Source: Methanobacteriota archaeon (GTDB taxonomy: Archaea > Halobacteriota > Syntropharchaeia > DAOWMC01). Taken from it: a stretch of 7,309 nt of DNA. Where the stretch lies: the NCBI GenBank assembly GCA_030643285.1, contig DAOWMC010000051.1, positions 1-7,309 on the forward strand, written 5' to 3'. Made by a program: the position numbers and the translations under genes. The notes under the pieces were generated by a model. The model did no database searches. It was given only the letters and a program-made list of their open reading frames with translations, and had not been told where the DNA came from. Below are positions 1 through 5,313 of this stretch, one piece after another (position 1 is the stretch's first letter; each line of letters begins with the position of its first letter).

Positions 1-600
1 AAATTCTACAACGGTGGAAACGCAATTCTGAGTTTTTTTCTGAACGGGAAAGAGTTGAACTATAGAATGAGAGACATACCTTGAACTTTTGTTATCCAAT
101 CTGGAGGCAATATTATGGACCAAAGCCCATGTTGCACCTTCATCCTTTGTATCTGTGTCATCGACACCTATAATCACCCTCTTGGATCTGGGGAGTGCTA
201 TTGTGCCACGACTTAGCCTGCTACCCCCCGATTCGGTCATCTGAGAATTTAACACGTCCTTGGCAAGGCTGCGACATGCGGTTGCACCAACTCCTCCACC
301 CCCCATACCTGCATAAGTCACCTCCACCCTATTTTCCTTAACGATAACAGATTCGATCCCTGCTGCTGAAATTGATGGAACTAAATTTAGACTGGATTTT
401 CCGGTTTTAAGTAAATATCTTGTAGAGTTCCCTATGATTTTACTGTCAAGTATAAGCGAACTCGATGAGAGGAAGTGATGCCTGGCCCATGCCGCCCCAC
501 CATAGCAGTTAGTCTGCTCAATAAGTTCAACGAGCGTACCATTTTCATTGCATATTGTTATTATATTATCGTAGGGGACCACCCAAGGTTTTTCAGTCAT
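1..600 (-). CDS. Methanogenesis marker protein 11-like, N-terminal 200 residues (runs off left edge)
   Basis: The minus strand is open from an ATG at 600 to the window edge, exactly 200 codons, with no stop. An in-frame TAA at 604-606 fixes the ATG as the most upstream start. Visible features are the opening residues KPWVVPYDNI (4-13), TNCYGGAAWARHH (30-42), a glycine-rich GMGGGGVGA (98-106) and GVDDTDT (145-151) followed by EGATWAL. The end, HSIVQLFPVQKKTQNCVS, is also typical. From memory this combination is that of methanogenesis marker protein 11, a family of about 300 residues found in methanogens and relatives. The DDTD motif is shared with TiaS-type enzymes that modify tRNA-Ile2. The biochemical role of marker 11 is not established to my knowledge. 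About one third of the protein lies outside the window. No good Shine-Dalgarno is seen before the start (GAGCTAAAAA). An IS remnant lies upstream, so its promoter region may have been altered. Family call fairly sure; function unknown. Confidence 0.85.
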   Translation of the reverse strand, partial: MTEKPWVVPYDNIITICNENGTLVELIEQTNCYGGAAWARHHFLSSSSLILDSKIIGNSTRYLLKTGKSSLNLVPSISAAGIESVIVKENRVEVTYAGMGGGGVGATACRSLAKDVLNSQMTESGGSRLSRGTIALPRSKRVIIGVDDTDTKDEGATWALVHNIASRLDNKSSRYVSHSIVQLFPVQKKTQNCVSTVVEF

Positions 601-660
601 TTTTTAGCTCATACTATTTTCTTCTGTGAGTCTATTAATTTTTCATTATTGTCTTCTCTG

Positions 661-680
661 GTGGAGCCTCCACTTTTTTT
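661..680 (+). terminator. Hairpin followed by T7, terminator-like
   Basis: The bases GTGGAGCCTCCAC (661-673) form a stem of 5-6 base pairs with a very small loop, followed directly by seven T (674-680) on the plus strand. It looks like an intrinsic terminator, but no plus-strand gene ends here. It could belong to the end of the degraded insertion sequence. Read on the minus strand it would lie in the possible 5' leader of the marker 11-like gene. The role is not decided by the sequence. Confidence 0.35.
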
Positions 681-684
681 ATGC

Positions 685-930
685 ATGGGAAAGAATAATC
701 CAAGATTGATTAAATGTTACGGCGATGAGACTAATAAACGAGAAATGGATGATAAAATGGAGTCTTTGGAATGGCAGAAGGTCTATCAGGTTAGATCAAA
801 AACGGTGGAGCGGGTATTTGGTCATATCAAACAGAATCTTGGGTTACGGGAGTTTTTAATGAGAGAGGTTAGTGGTGTGAGATAGGAGATAAAAATGTGA
901 TTATACTTTTCACTACTTTGAAAAAGGATG
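685..930 (+). pseudogene. Remnant of an IS1182-type DDE transposase, C-terminal end
   Basis: The reading frame through 694-885 translates to a stretch ending in RSKTVERVFGHIKQNLGLR followed by EFLMREVSGVR. This is the C-terminal signature of IS1182-like DDE transposases (usual pattern: R..VEPVFG.IK.NLG.R.FL.RG...V). The glutamate of VERVFG lies in the last catalytic region, and the usual proline there is arginine. The frame meets a TAG at 883-885, right after GVR. A shifted frame from about 891 (DKNVIILFTTLKKDEML) resembles the expected tail (NL...NLKK), so a frameshift or stop has broken the gene. The first two thirds of the transposase, including the first two catalytic aspartates, are absent. 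A longer open frame back to 475 exists, but its first part is antisense to the marker 11-like gene and has no transposase character. This is a dead fragment, not a working element. Confidence 0.72.
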
Positions 931-942
931 AAATGTTATTTA

Positions 943-1269
943 TTATGATGCTCCCAGTTCTACAGCCATTTCCTGGTTTTTCAAAGTCATCGTTGAATCT
1001 ATCTCCTGTGTTTCTTCAATGGTGTTGCATTCGAAGATACTTATAGACCCAATCGTGAAAGTCCCTGAAGTTTCAAAAAATTGTATAAAATCCGCTTCGA
1101 TATCGGCCCCCTGCTGCTGCAAACTTTGATTCAGTTTCATCTCAGATAGAAGTGCTTTATTTAAAAGTTCCGCATCTTTTTTTTCATCGAGATTCCTTAT
1201 AAGATAGATTGTGGCGGCAATTCCACTGGCCCCTGATAAACCCGCACCAACAATAATTTCCGGCATCAT
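943..1269 (-). CDS. Hypothetical small protein with one N-terminal membrane helix
   Basis: I do not recognise this 108-residue ORF. Residues about 5-24 (IIVGAGLSGASGIAATIYLI) are hydrophobic and glycine/alanine rich and could form one membrane segment or an uncleaved signal anchor. Then comes a charged helix-like stretch (RNLDEKKDAELLNKALLSEMKLNQSLQQQ) and an acidic C-terminal half (about 55-108) with only one cysteine. An in-frame TAA lies just upstream, so the start is one of two adjacent ATGs at 1269 or 1266. No Shine-Dalgarno is visible. A weak TATA-like ATCATAAAT lies about 45 bases upstream on the minus strand. It sits alone between a transposase remnant and a gene-poor stretch, which suggests accessory DNA. 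It may be a real orphan gene, or a chance ORF in A/T-rich DNA. Confidence 0.45.
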   Translation of the reverse strand: MMPEIIVGAGLSGASGIAATIYLIRNLDEKKDAELLNKALLSEMKLNQSLQQQGADIEADFIQFFETSGTFTIGSISIFECNTIEETQEIDSTMTLKNQEMAVELGAS

Positions 1270-1351
1270 ACACTGGCATTATTCCAACCGACCCATGATA
1301 ACAGTATCCATTTATGATTAACATCGGTTAGGTTTTTTTACAGATCCACAT

Positions 1352-1382
1352 TCCCTAAACCCTATAAATATCGGTTTTATAA
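1352..1382 (+). promoter_or_regulatory. Two tandem TATA boxes, plus strand
   Basis: CCCTATAAATA ends at 1370 (TATAAATA, 1363-1370), and a second box, TTTTATAA (1375-1382), follows 12 bases later. Both match the archaeal TATA consensus well, the first being nearly ideal. Transcription would start near 1390 and/or 1403 on the plus strand. No recognised plus-strand gene follows until 2451, so the product is either a small RNA or a short peptide. An ATG at 1389 lies close to where a leaderless start would fall. Confidence 0.45.
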
Positions 1383-1388
1383 AGAAAC

Positions 1389-1545
1389 ATGAAGATAGTA
1401 GCTAATAAATATAATAAAAAGAGTAGTGATAAGGCTAATAGGGAATGTAAGACGTTATGCAGATCGGTTGGCCAACCGGTGAGGCCGAAACCTTGAAGGT
1501 GGAAAGAAAAGAGGTATGTAGGCGAATAAATCATAAATGATTTTT
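1389..1545 (+). ncRNA. Candidate small RNA or micro-ORF transcript
   Basis: This is a putative transcript between the tandem TATA boxes and a hairpin plus T-run at 1528-1545. It contains the perfect palindrome CGGTTGGCCAACCG (1464-1477). Its bases can also pair differently with the following GGTGAGGCCGAAACC (GGTT with AACC and GGCC with GGCC), so two exclusive folds are possible. Two short plus-strand ORFs overlap it: 1389-1496 (35 codons, Lys/Arg/Asn rich, ending SVGQPVRPKP) and 1457-1540 (27 codons, beginning MQIGWPTGEAE). I recognise neither peptide, nor any known RNA family. The G/C-rich island stands out from the A/T-rich surroundings. It could equally be a decayed mobile fragment. Confidence 0.3.
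1528..1545 (+). terminator. A/T-rich hairpin with T-run
   Basis: AAATCAT (1528-1534) and ATGATTT (1537-1543) are complementary over 7 bases with a 2-base gap, and T continues to 1545. Folded with a realistic loop it gives a 5-pair A/T-rich stem before a short T-run. It could end a plus-strand transcript starting near 1390. The stem is weak and only suggestive. Confidence 0.25.
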
Positions 1546-1649
1546 AGATACTAATAAATGAATTACACGACCCAAATCATCCGATTTAATAAAATACCAA
1601 ATAATGGTGGTGCGCCTTCAAAAATACGGTTTTTTTACATCATATAATT

Positions 1650-2288
1650 CTAGGGGACCAAAATAAATGAATTGTACAGGTTCCATATGCCGTTTGATAT
1701 AAACTCAACAGCAATAGCGGCTAAAAACAGCCCCATCATCCTTCTGAAGACCATACTCCCCGTAATACCGAGAATTCTGTTAAGGGGTTCTGAAAACCTT
1801 AAAAGTACCCATGTTACCACAAATGTGATTATCACAGCCAAAAGCACGGTCATCTTAAGGTAGGCAGATTCAGCCATCCCCATTAGCAAGATAACCGATG
1901 TTATAGCTGCAGGTCCGGTCAGGAGCGGAATGGCAAGGGGTACAATGTACATATACTCACGCTCCTCCTCAAACTCTTCCTCTGTGTACGCTTCCCTTGA
2001 TCTTTTAGCGTACATCATGTCAACTGCTATCATAAATAGCAAAATCCCACCGGCCACACTGAGTGAATTTGTAGTTATGCGAAAAAATGATAGTATATAG
2101 CCCCCTGCAATTGCAAAGAACAATAATAGACCGCATCCGAAGATGGTTGTATTTTTGGCCATATCCCTTTTCTTTTTGTCGTCCATCCCCTCGGTTATAG
2201 AGGAAAATATCATGGCACCGGCAATTGGATCAACTATAACAAATAGAGTTGTGAAGGTCATTATAAAAAAAGGGTATAATTGATCCAT
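1650..2288 (-). CDS. MarC-family integral membrane protein
   Basis: This 212-residue protein has the usual length of the MarC family (also called UPF0056 or NAAT). About six membrane helices can be drawn at 6-28, 46-68, 73-93, 115-137, 143-163 and 187-208. Family motifs are visible: VDPIAGAMIF in helix 1, PLAIPLLTGPAAIT (117-130), and RMMGLFLAAIAVEFISNGI near the C-terminus. A highly acidic cytoplasmic-type loop (YTEEEFEEEREY) lies between helices 3 and 4. MarC was once linked to multiple antibiotic resistance, a claim later withdrawn; some homologues have been proposed as amino-acid transporters, and the substrate here is unknown. The ATG at 2288 lacks a Shine-Dalgarno but follows a TATA box at the right distance for a leaderless mRNA. 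It diverges from glyA, and nothing in the sequence shows a functional link to it. Confidence 0.9.
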   Translation of the reverse strand: MDQLYPFFIMTFTTLFVIVDPIAGAMIFSSITEGMDDKKKRDMAKNTTIFGCGLLLFFAIAGGYILSFFRITTNSLSVAGGILLFMIAVDMMYAKRSREAYTEEEFEEEREYMYIVPLAIPLLTGPAAITSVILLMGMAESAYLKMTVLLAVIITFVVTWVLLRFSEPLNRILGITGSMVFRRMMGLFLAAIAVEFISNGIWNLYNSFILVP

Positions 2289-2310
2289 CCGGTAAATATA
2301 CAGGATTCGA

Positions 2311-2319
2311 TTATAAAAA
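2311..2319 (-). promoter_or_regulatory. TATA box for the MarC-family gene (leaderless start)
   Basis: On the minus strand TTTTTATAA (2319-2311) is centred about 27 bases before the A of the ATG at 2288, with an A-rich possible BRE (GCAAAA) just upstream. Archaeal transcription begins about 25 bases after the TATA centre. The mRNA should therefore start at or next to the ATG, which agrees with the absence of a ribosome binding site. Confidence 0.6.
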
Positions 2320-2410
2320 TTTTGCTGCTGGAATCTTTATAGTGGAGATTTCAATAAGGTTGAAAGAAAGTGGTGTAAAGCCATCCTAACAAGGCATTAG
2401 AATCGGTACT

Positions 2411-2443
2411 TTTATTTATCCAACTAACCAAAAGAAGCGGGGA
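2411..2443 (+). promoter_or_regulatory. TATA-like box and ribosome binding site of glyA
   Basis: TTTATTTAT (2411-2419) is a plausible TATA box, and GGGGA (2439-2443) lies 7 bases before the ATG at 2451 as a Shine-Dalgarno. A start about 25 bases after the TATA box would fall around 2440, which would leave little or none of the Shine-Dalgarno in the mRNA. The true TATA box may therefore be further upstream. One candidate is CTTTATAG near 2335-2342, which would give a leader of roughly 85 bases. Confidence 0.4.
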
Positions 2444-2450
2444 ATCGAGA

Positions 2451-3716
2451 ATGAAACAAGAAATAGAGGAGATTATTAATGCAGTAAAGGCACACCATGA
2501 TCTTTTTAAGTACTCCTTACCGATGATTGCAAGCGAAAATATTACAAGTGGAACTGTCAGGACGCTTTTGTCCTCGGACCTCTCACACAGATATGCAGAA
2601 GGTACTGTGGGGCACAGGTATTACCAGGGTTGTGACCACATTGATGTGATCGAGGGTAAAGCAATCTCATACGCCAAAAAGTTATTTGATGCCGAACATG
2701 TGAACGTGCAACCAATCTCTGGTGTAAACGCAAATATTGCAGCGTTTTTTGCATTAACAGAACCATACGAGTTGATAATAGCATTATCAGTTCCCCATGG
2801 TGGTCACATAAGCCATGCCAGATATTCTGCCGCCGGTATAAGAAAATTACATGTCGAAAATCATCCGTTTAACTCAAAAGAAATGAGTATCGACGCAGAC
2901 AAAATGGTTCGGATGATAAGAAAAATTGAGCCGAAGCTTATTGTTTTTGGGGCAAGCCTCTTTTTATTTCCACATCCGGTTTCTGAAGCAAGAGAAGCTG
3001 CAGACGAAGTTGGTGCCAAGATTGTGTATGATGCTGCACATGTTTTGGGATTAATCGCTGGAAAACAATTTCAGGACCCACTTAAAGAAGGTGCAGATGT
3101 GATGACAGGATCCACCCACAAAACTTTTCCAGGTCCACAGGGTGCAATTATACTATGCAAATCCGATATAGCTCATAAAATTGATCATGCTGTTTTTCCA
3201 GGAACCGTAAGCAATCACCACCTTCATCATGTTGCAGGTCTGGCTGTTAGCCTTGTCGAAATGATTGAATTTGGAAAAGATTACGCAAAGCAAACCGTAT
3301 CAAATGCCAAGGAATTAGCGTCTATGCTCTATGAACTTGGCCTGAACGTAATCTGTGAGGAAAAGGGATTTACAGAGTCACATCAGGTTGTTCTGGATGT
3401 TTCAGAGCATGGTAGCGGCTCCAATGTTGCCAAAGAGCTGGAACAGGCAAATATTATTGCGAACAAGAATCTACTTCCATGGGATGATGTCGACTACTCG
3501 GACTACCCATCCGGTATAAGATTAGGGACACAGGAGCTAACAAGAATAGGAATGCGAAAGTCAGAGATGGTTGAAATTGCTGATTTGATTAAACGGGTAA
3601 TTGTAGATAAGGATATGGATAGAGTCAAAACTGAGGTCATTAGCTTCAGAAAAGAATATCAGGATGCTCACTACTGTTTTGATGGTACAAAAGCTTACGA
3701 ATTCAATTACAGATAA
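2451..3716 (+). CDS. glyA: Serine hydroxymethyltransferase, euryarchaeal type
   Basis: This PLP enzyme interconverts serine and glycine while moving a one-carbon unit to or from a pterin. In methanogens the carrier is tetrahydromethanopterin or tetrahydrosarcinapterin. The 421 residues match the family length. Visible motifs are IASEN (26-30), RYAEG (47-51), RYYQGC (56-61), NVQPISG (85-91), HGGHISH (116-122), DAAHVLGLI (194-202, with the Asp and His that contact PLP), and [12 protein letters not shown] (220-231). Lys224 in the last is the Schiff-base lysine. SGIRLGT holds the arginine expected to bind the substrate carboxylate. Wording such as [13 protein letters not shown] and [12 protein letters not shown] matches the Methanocaldococcus-type GlyA as I remember it, rather than bacterial GlyA. 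A Shine-Dalgarno GGGGA supports the ATG. The gene converges on the winged-helix gene with only 15 bases between stops. Nothing essential appears to be missing. Confidence 0.95.
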   Translation: MKQEIEEIINAVKAHHDLFKYSLPMIASENITSGTVRTLLSSDLSHRYAEGTVGHRYYQGCDHIDVIEGKAISYAKKLFDAEHVNVQPISGVNANIAAFFALTEPYELIIALSVPHGGHISHARYSAAGIRKLHVENHPFNSKEMSIDADKMVRMIRKIEPKLIVFGASLFLFPHPVSEAREAADEVGAKIVYDAAHVLGLIAGKQFQDPLKEGADVMTGSTHKTFPGPQGAIILCKSDIAHKIDHAVFPGTVSNHHLHHVAGLAVSLVEMIEFGKDYAKQTVSNAKELASMLYELGLNVICEEKGFTESHQVVLDVSEHGSGSNVAKELEQANIIANKNLLPWDDVDYSDYPSGIRLGTQELTRIGMRKSEMVEIADLIKRVIVDKDMDRVKTEVISFRKEYQDAHYCFDGTKAYEFNYR

Positions 3717-3731
3717 TGATACTCTGTGTCT

Positions 3732-4085
3732 TCAAAGATTATTAGTTCTGAACTCGTCTTCAGTTAATGCAAGTACCCACTGGTCCATCGATAAACATTC
3801 TATTGGTTTGCATTCTTCGTTACAACCAATACAGGGGGCTAATCGGCCACCTGCCATCAATGAATCATAATCGAGTGGGTTGCCAATATATGATACCCTG
3901 TATGTCCTTGTTCCCTTTATCTTTTCCCATTCTCTCTTTATCAAACCCCTCTTTTCCAGGGCAACCACGATCCTTGAGCACTTTCTGCTATCGATTCCGA
4001 CAGCTTTCCATATTTCACTTTGAAGTACACCATTTTTACTGGATTTGATCATGTCTAAAACTGCTTTTTCAAGCACGATGCTCAT
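3732..4085 (-). CDS. Winged-helix DNA-binding regulator with a C-terminal four-cysteine cluster
   Basis: Residues about 5-65 form a winged helix-turn-helix. First comes a helix (EKAVLDMIKSS), then LQSEIWKAVGIDSRKCSRIV as the turn and recognition helix. VALEKRGLIKREWEKIKGTRTYRV then gives the last helix and the wing. The C-terminal part (85-97) reads CIGCNEECKPIEC, a C-x2-C-x3-C-x4-C cluster. It could bind an iron-sulfur cluster or zinc, or form thiol switches. It is followed by a short helix (MDQWVLALTEDEF). An extra Cys36 sits in the recognition helix. Its ATG overlaps the TGA of the Sm-like gene by 4 bases (ATGA), so the two are probably translationally coupled and co-transcribed with etfBA. 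I cannot name the family; small regulators of this architecture occur in methanogens as far as I recall. A role as redox- or metal-sensing regulator is inference. Confidence 0.8.
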   Translation of the reverse strand: MSIVLEKAVLDMIKSSKNGVLQSEIWKAVGIDSRKCSRIVVALEKRGLIKREWEKIKGTRTYRVSYIGNPLDYDSLMAGGRLAPCIGCNEECKPIECLSMDQWVLALTEDEFRTNNL

Positions 4086-4306
4086 CTCTCTACGGGTGTT
4101 ATCAGGATTATATTGTTCCCGCGTAAAATAATAGACCCCAGTAATCTTGATCTTTCCCCTTCTAAAACTTCCATGGTGTTTGAAAGGTGGAGGTTCAGAT
4201 ATTCATCTGCACCGACAAGGGTACCCTCAAGTATATTTCTTTCACCTTTCATTTCTACTTGAACTTTAGTTCCTATTAAACTCAAAACTTTTTTGTTTGG
4301 ATACAT
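4082..4306 (-). CDS. Sm-like (LSm) RNA-binding protein
   Basis: The 74 residues fit an archaeal Sm-like protein, which forms hexameric or heptameric rings that bind U-rich RNA. The Sm1 motif spans about 15-47 (VQVEMKGERNILEGTLVGAD, then EYLNLHL), with Asp34 and Asn38 in the uridine-binding positions. The Sm2 motif is LRGNNIILITP (61-71), with Arg62-Gly63 in the RNA-binding turn. The fold fills nearly the whole protein, with no C-terminal extension. The ATG at 4306 follows GAGGGA on the minus strand with very short spacing (2 bases). The gene begins 24 bases after etfA ends and overlaps the next gene by 4 bases. In many archaea the main Sm protein gene sits beside ribosomal protein L37e; here it does not, so this may be a second, paralogous Sm protein. 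Its target RNA is unknown. Confidence 0.9.
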   Translation of the reverse strand: MYPNKKVLSLIGTKVQVEMKGERNILEGTLVGADEYLNLHLSNTMEVLEGERSRLLGSIILRGNNIILITPVER

Positions 4307-4330
4307 GTTCCCTCAAAAAATGAAGGGGAT

Positions 4331-5308
4331 TTAAGCACCCTTCAATTCATTTATCTTATCCTTAAGTGCAGGTACGACCTTGAATAGGTCGGCAACAATT
4401 CCATACTGTGCAGCGGCAAATATCGGAGCCTTTGGATCCTTGTTTATTGCCACAATAAGGTCCGATCCATTCATTCCTGCCAGATGCTGGAACGCACCAC
4501 TTATACCAACTGCCAGATACAACTTTGGTTTTACGGTCTTTCCCGATGTTCCAACCTGACGATCCTTTGGGAGCCACTTTTTGTCGACAACAGGGCGTGA
4601 GCACGATACTACTCCACCAATAGCTTCTGCGAGTTCTTCAATCATCGGTATGTTATCAGGATCTCCGATACCCCTACCAACCCCCACAAGTATGTCTGCC
4701 TGAGTTATGTCTACCTCGCCGGCAGCAGCCTCTTCATACCCTGAAAAGATCTTGTAGTCTATATCTTCGGTAAGCGGTGAATCTACTGTTTCGATTGCAC
4801 CACCAAGCTTCATATCTTCTGCTATCTGGCAAGCTGAAGCTCGCATCGTGACCATACACTTTTTGGCTCCCGAAAACGAGACCTTTACATTAACCTTACC
4901 ACTGTAAACCTGCCTGATTGCAAATACCGAATCGCCGTCAATTTCCAGATCCATACAATCGGTTGCAAGTGGGAGATCCAGTTCAACAGCAAGAGCCGGT
5001 GCCAGATCCATTCCAAAGGCAGTATGTCCTATCATTACCATCGCAGGGTTTCTTTCTTTTATAAGGGCTGAAAGGACCTTCTGATATGCCTCTGCATTAA
5101 AGTTTTCAAGTTTTGGATCCTCTATCAAAAGAACCTTGTTTGCATAGTTTGCCAGCGTATCGGCAAAGTCCTTAACACCCTGTCCGAGCAAAACTGCGGT
5201 TATCTCACCGCTTGTCTTATCGGCTATCTCTTTTGCCTTACTCAACATCTCAAGCGAGATCTCTCTAAGCTCGCCCCTTCTATGTTCGGCTAAAACAAGT
5301 ATTTCCAT
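4331..5308 (-). CDS. etfA: Electron-transfer flavoprotein, alpha subunit
   Basis: EtfA pairs with EtfB to carry electrons through FAD between dehydrogenases and a membrane or ferredoxin-linked acceptor in the cytoplasm. Domain I (about 1-195) is the adenine-nucleotide-hydrolase-like fold. The C-terminal FAD domain shows ADILVGVGRGIG (204-215), SCSRPVVDKKWLPKDRQVG (235-253), GISGAFQHLAGM (268-279) and INKDPKAPIFAAAQYG (288-303), the standard EtfA signature. At 325 residues it is of normal length, and no N-terminal ferredoxin domain is present. I chose the ATG at 5308 (MEILVLAEH), the usual EtfA start, because GGGGTGA lies 5 bases upstream. A GTG at 5317, overlapping the etfB stop by 4 bases, would add three residues. 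It follows etfB directly. Whether this ETF bifurcates electrons cannot be told by eye. Confidence 0.95.
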   Translation of the reverse strand: MEILVLAEHRRGELREISLEMLSKAKEIADKTSGEITAVLLGQGVKDFADTLANYANKVLLIEDPKLENFNAEAYQKVLSALIKERNPAMVMIGHTAFGMDLAPALAVELDLPLATDCMDLEIDGDSVFAIRQVYSGKVNVKVSFSGAKKCMVTMRASACQIAEDMKLGGAIETVDSPLTEDIDYKIFSGYEEAAAGEVDITQADILVGVGRGIGDPDNIPMIEELAEAIGGVVSCSRPVVDKKWLPKDRQVGTSGKTVKPKLYLAVGISGAFQHLAGMNGSDLIVAINKDPKAPIFAAAQYGIVADLFKVVPALKDKINELKGA

Positions 5309-5313
5309 TATAA

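Larger units (their letters stand above)
1331..1640. repeat. 12-base direct repeat GGTTTTTTTACA at both ends of a gene-poor segment
   Basis: The identical 12-mer GGTTTTTTTACA occurs at 1331-1342 and 1628-1639, both on the plus strand, bracketing about 285 bases. The enclosed DNA holds the tandem TATA boxes, the palindrome and the hairpin, and no recognisable protein gene. It might mark the edges of an inserted segment. Or the T7 runs may simply be plus-strand transcription stops. Because the core is a T-run in A/T-rich DNA, chance is a serious alternative. The region 1270-1649 otherwise holds nothing I can name. Confidence 0.3.

Noticed and set aside
475..684. First half of a 136-codon plus-strand ORF as part of a protein
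   Set aside because: It is antisense to the well-supported marker 11-like gene up to 600 and then crosses non-coding sequence with a hairpin and T-run. Only the part after about 685 resembles a transposase.
1323..1469. Three copies of ATCGGTT (1323, 1370, 1463) as a repeat array
   Set aside because: The copies are only 7 bases long with irregular spacing (47 and 93) and no conserved flanks, so there is no sign of a CRISPR or iteron array.
1464..1492. Hammerhead ribozyme-like string GGTGAGGCCGAAACC
   Set aside because: The conserved CUGAUGA core is not present and there is no properly placed cleavage site or third stem, so the likeness is only to GAGGCCGAAA.
1555..1676. Repeat AATAAATGAATT at about 1554 and 1665
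   Set aside because: One copy is inside the 3' end of the MarC-family gene and the match is a 12-base A/T-rich string, which chance explains well.
2557..2784. Minus-strand ORF of 75 codons inside glyA
   Set aside because: It is a shadow of glyA, with arginine/histidine-rich composition and no family features.
3767..4048. Plus-strand ORFs of 93 and 68 codons opposite the winged-helix gene
   Set aside because: Both are antisense to a gene with a clear helix-turn-helix and cysteine motif, and neither shows protein-like features.
4362..4604. Minus-strand ORF of 80 codons within etfA
   Set aside because: It is an alternative frame of the conserved FAD domain of etfA, rich in Cys, Trp and Gly in a way typical of out-of-frame translation.
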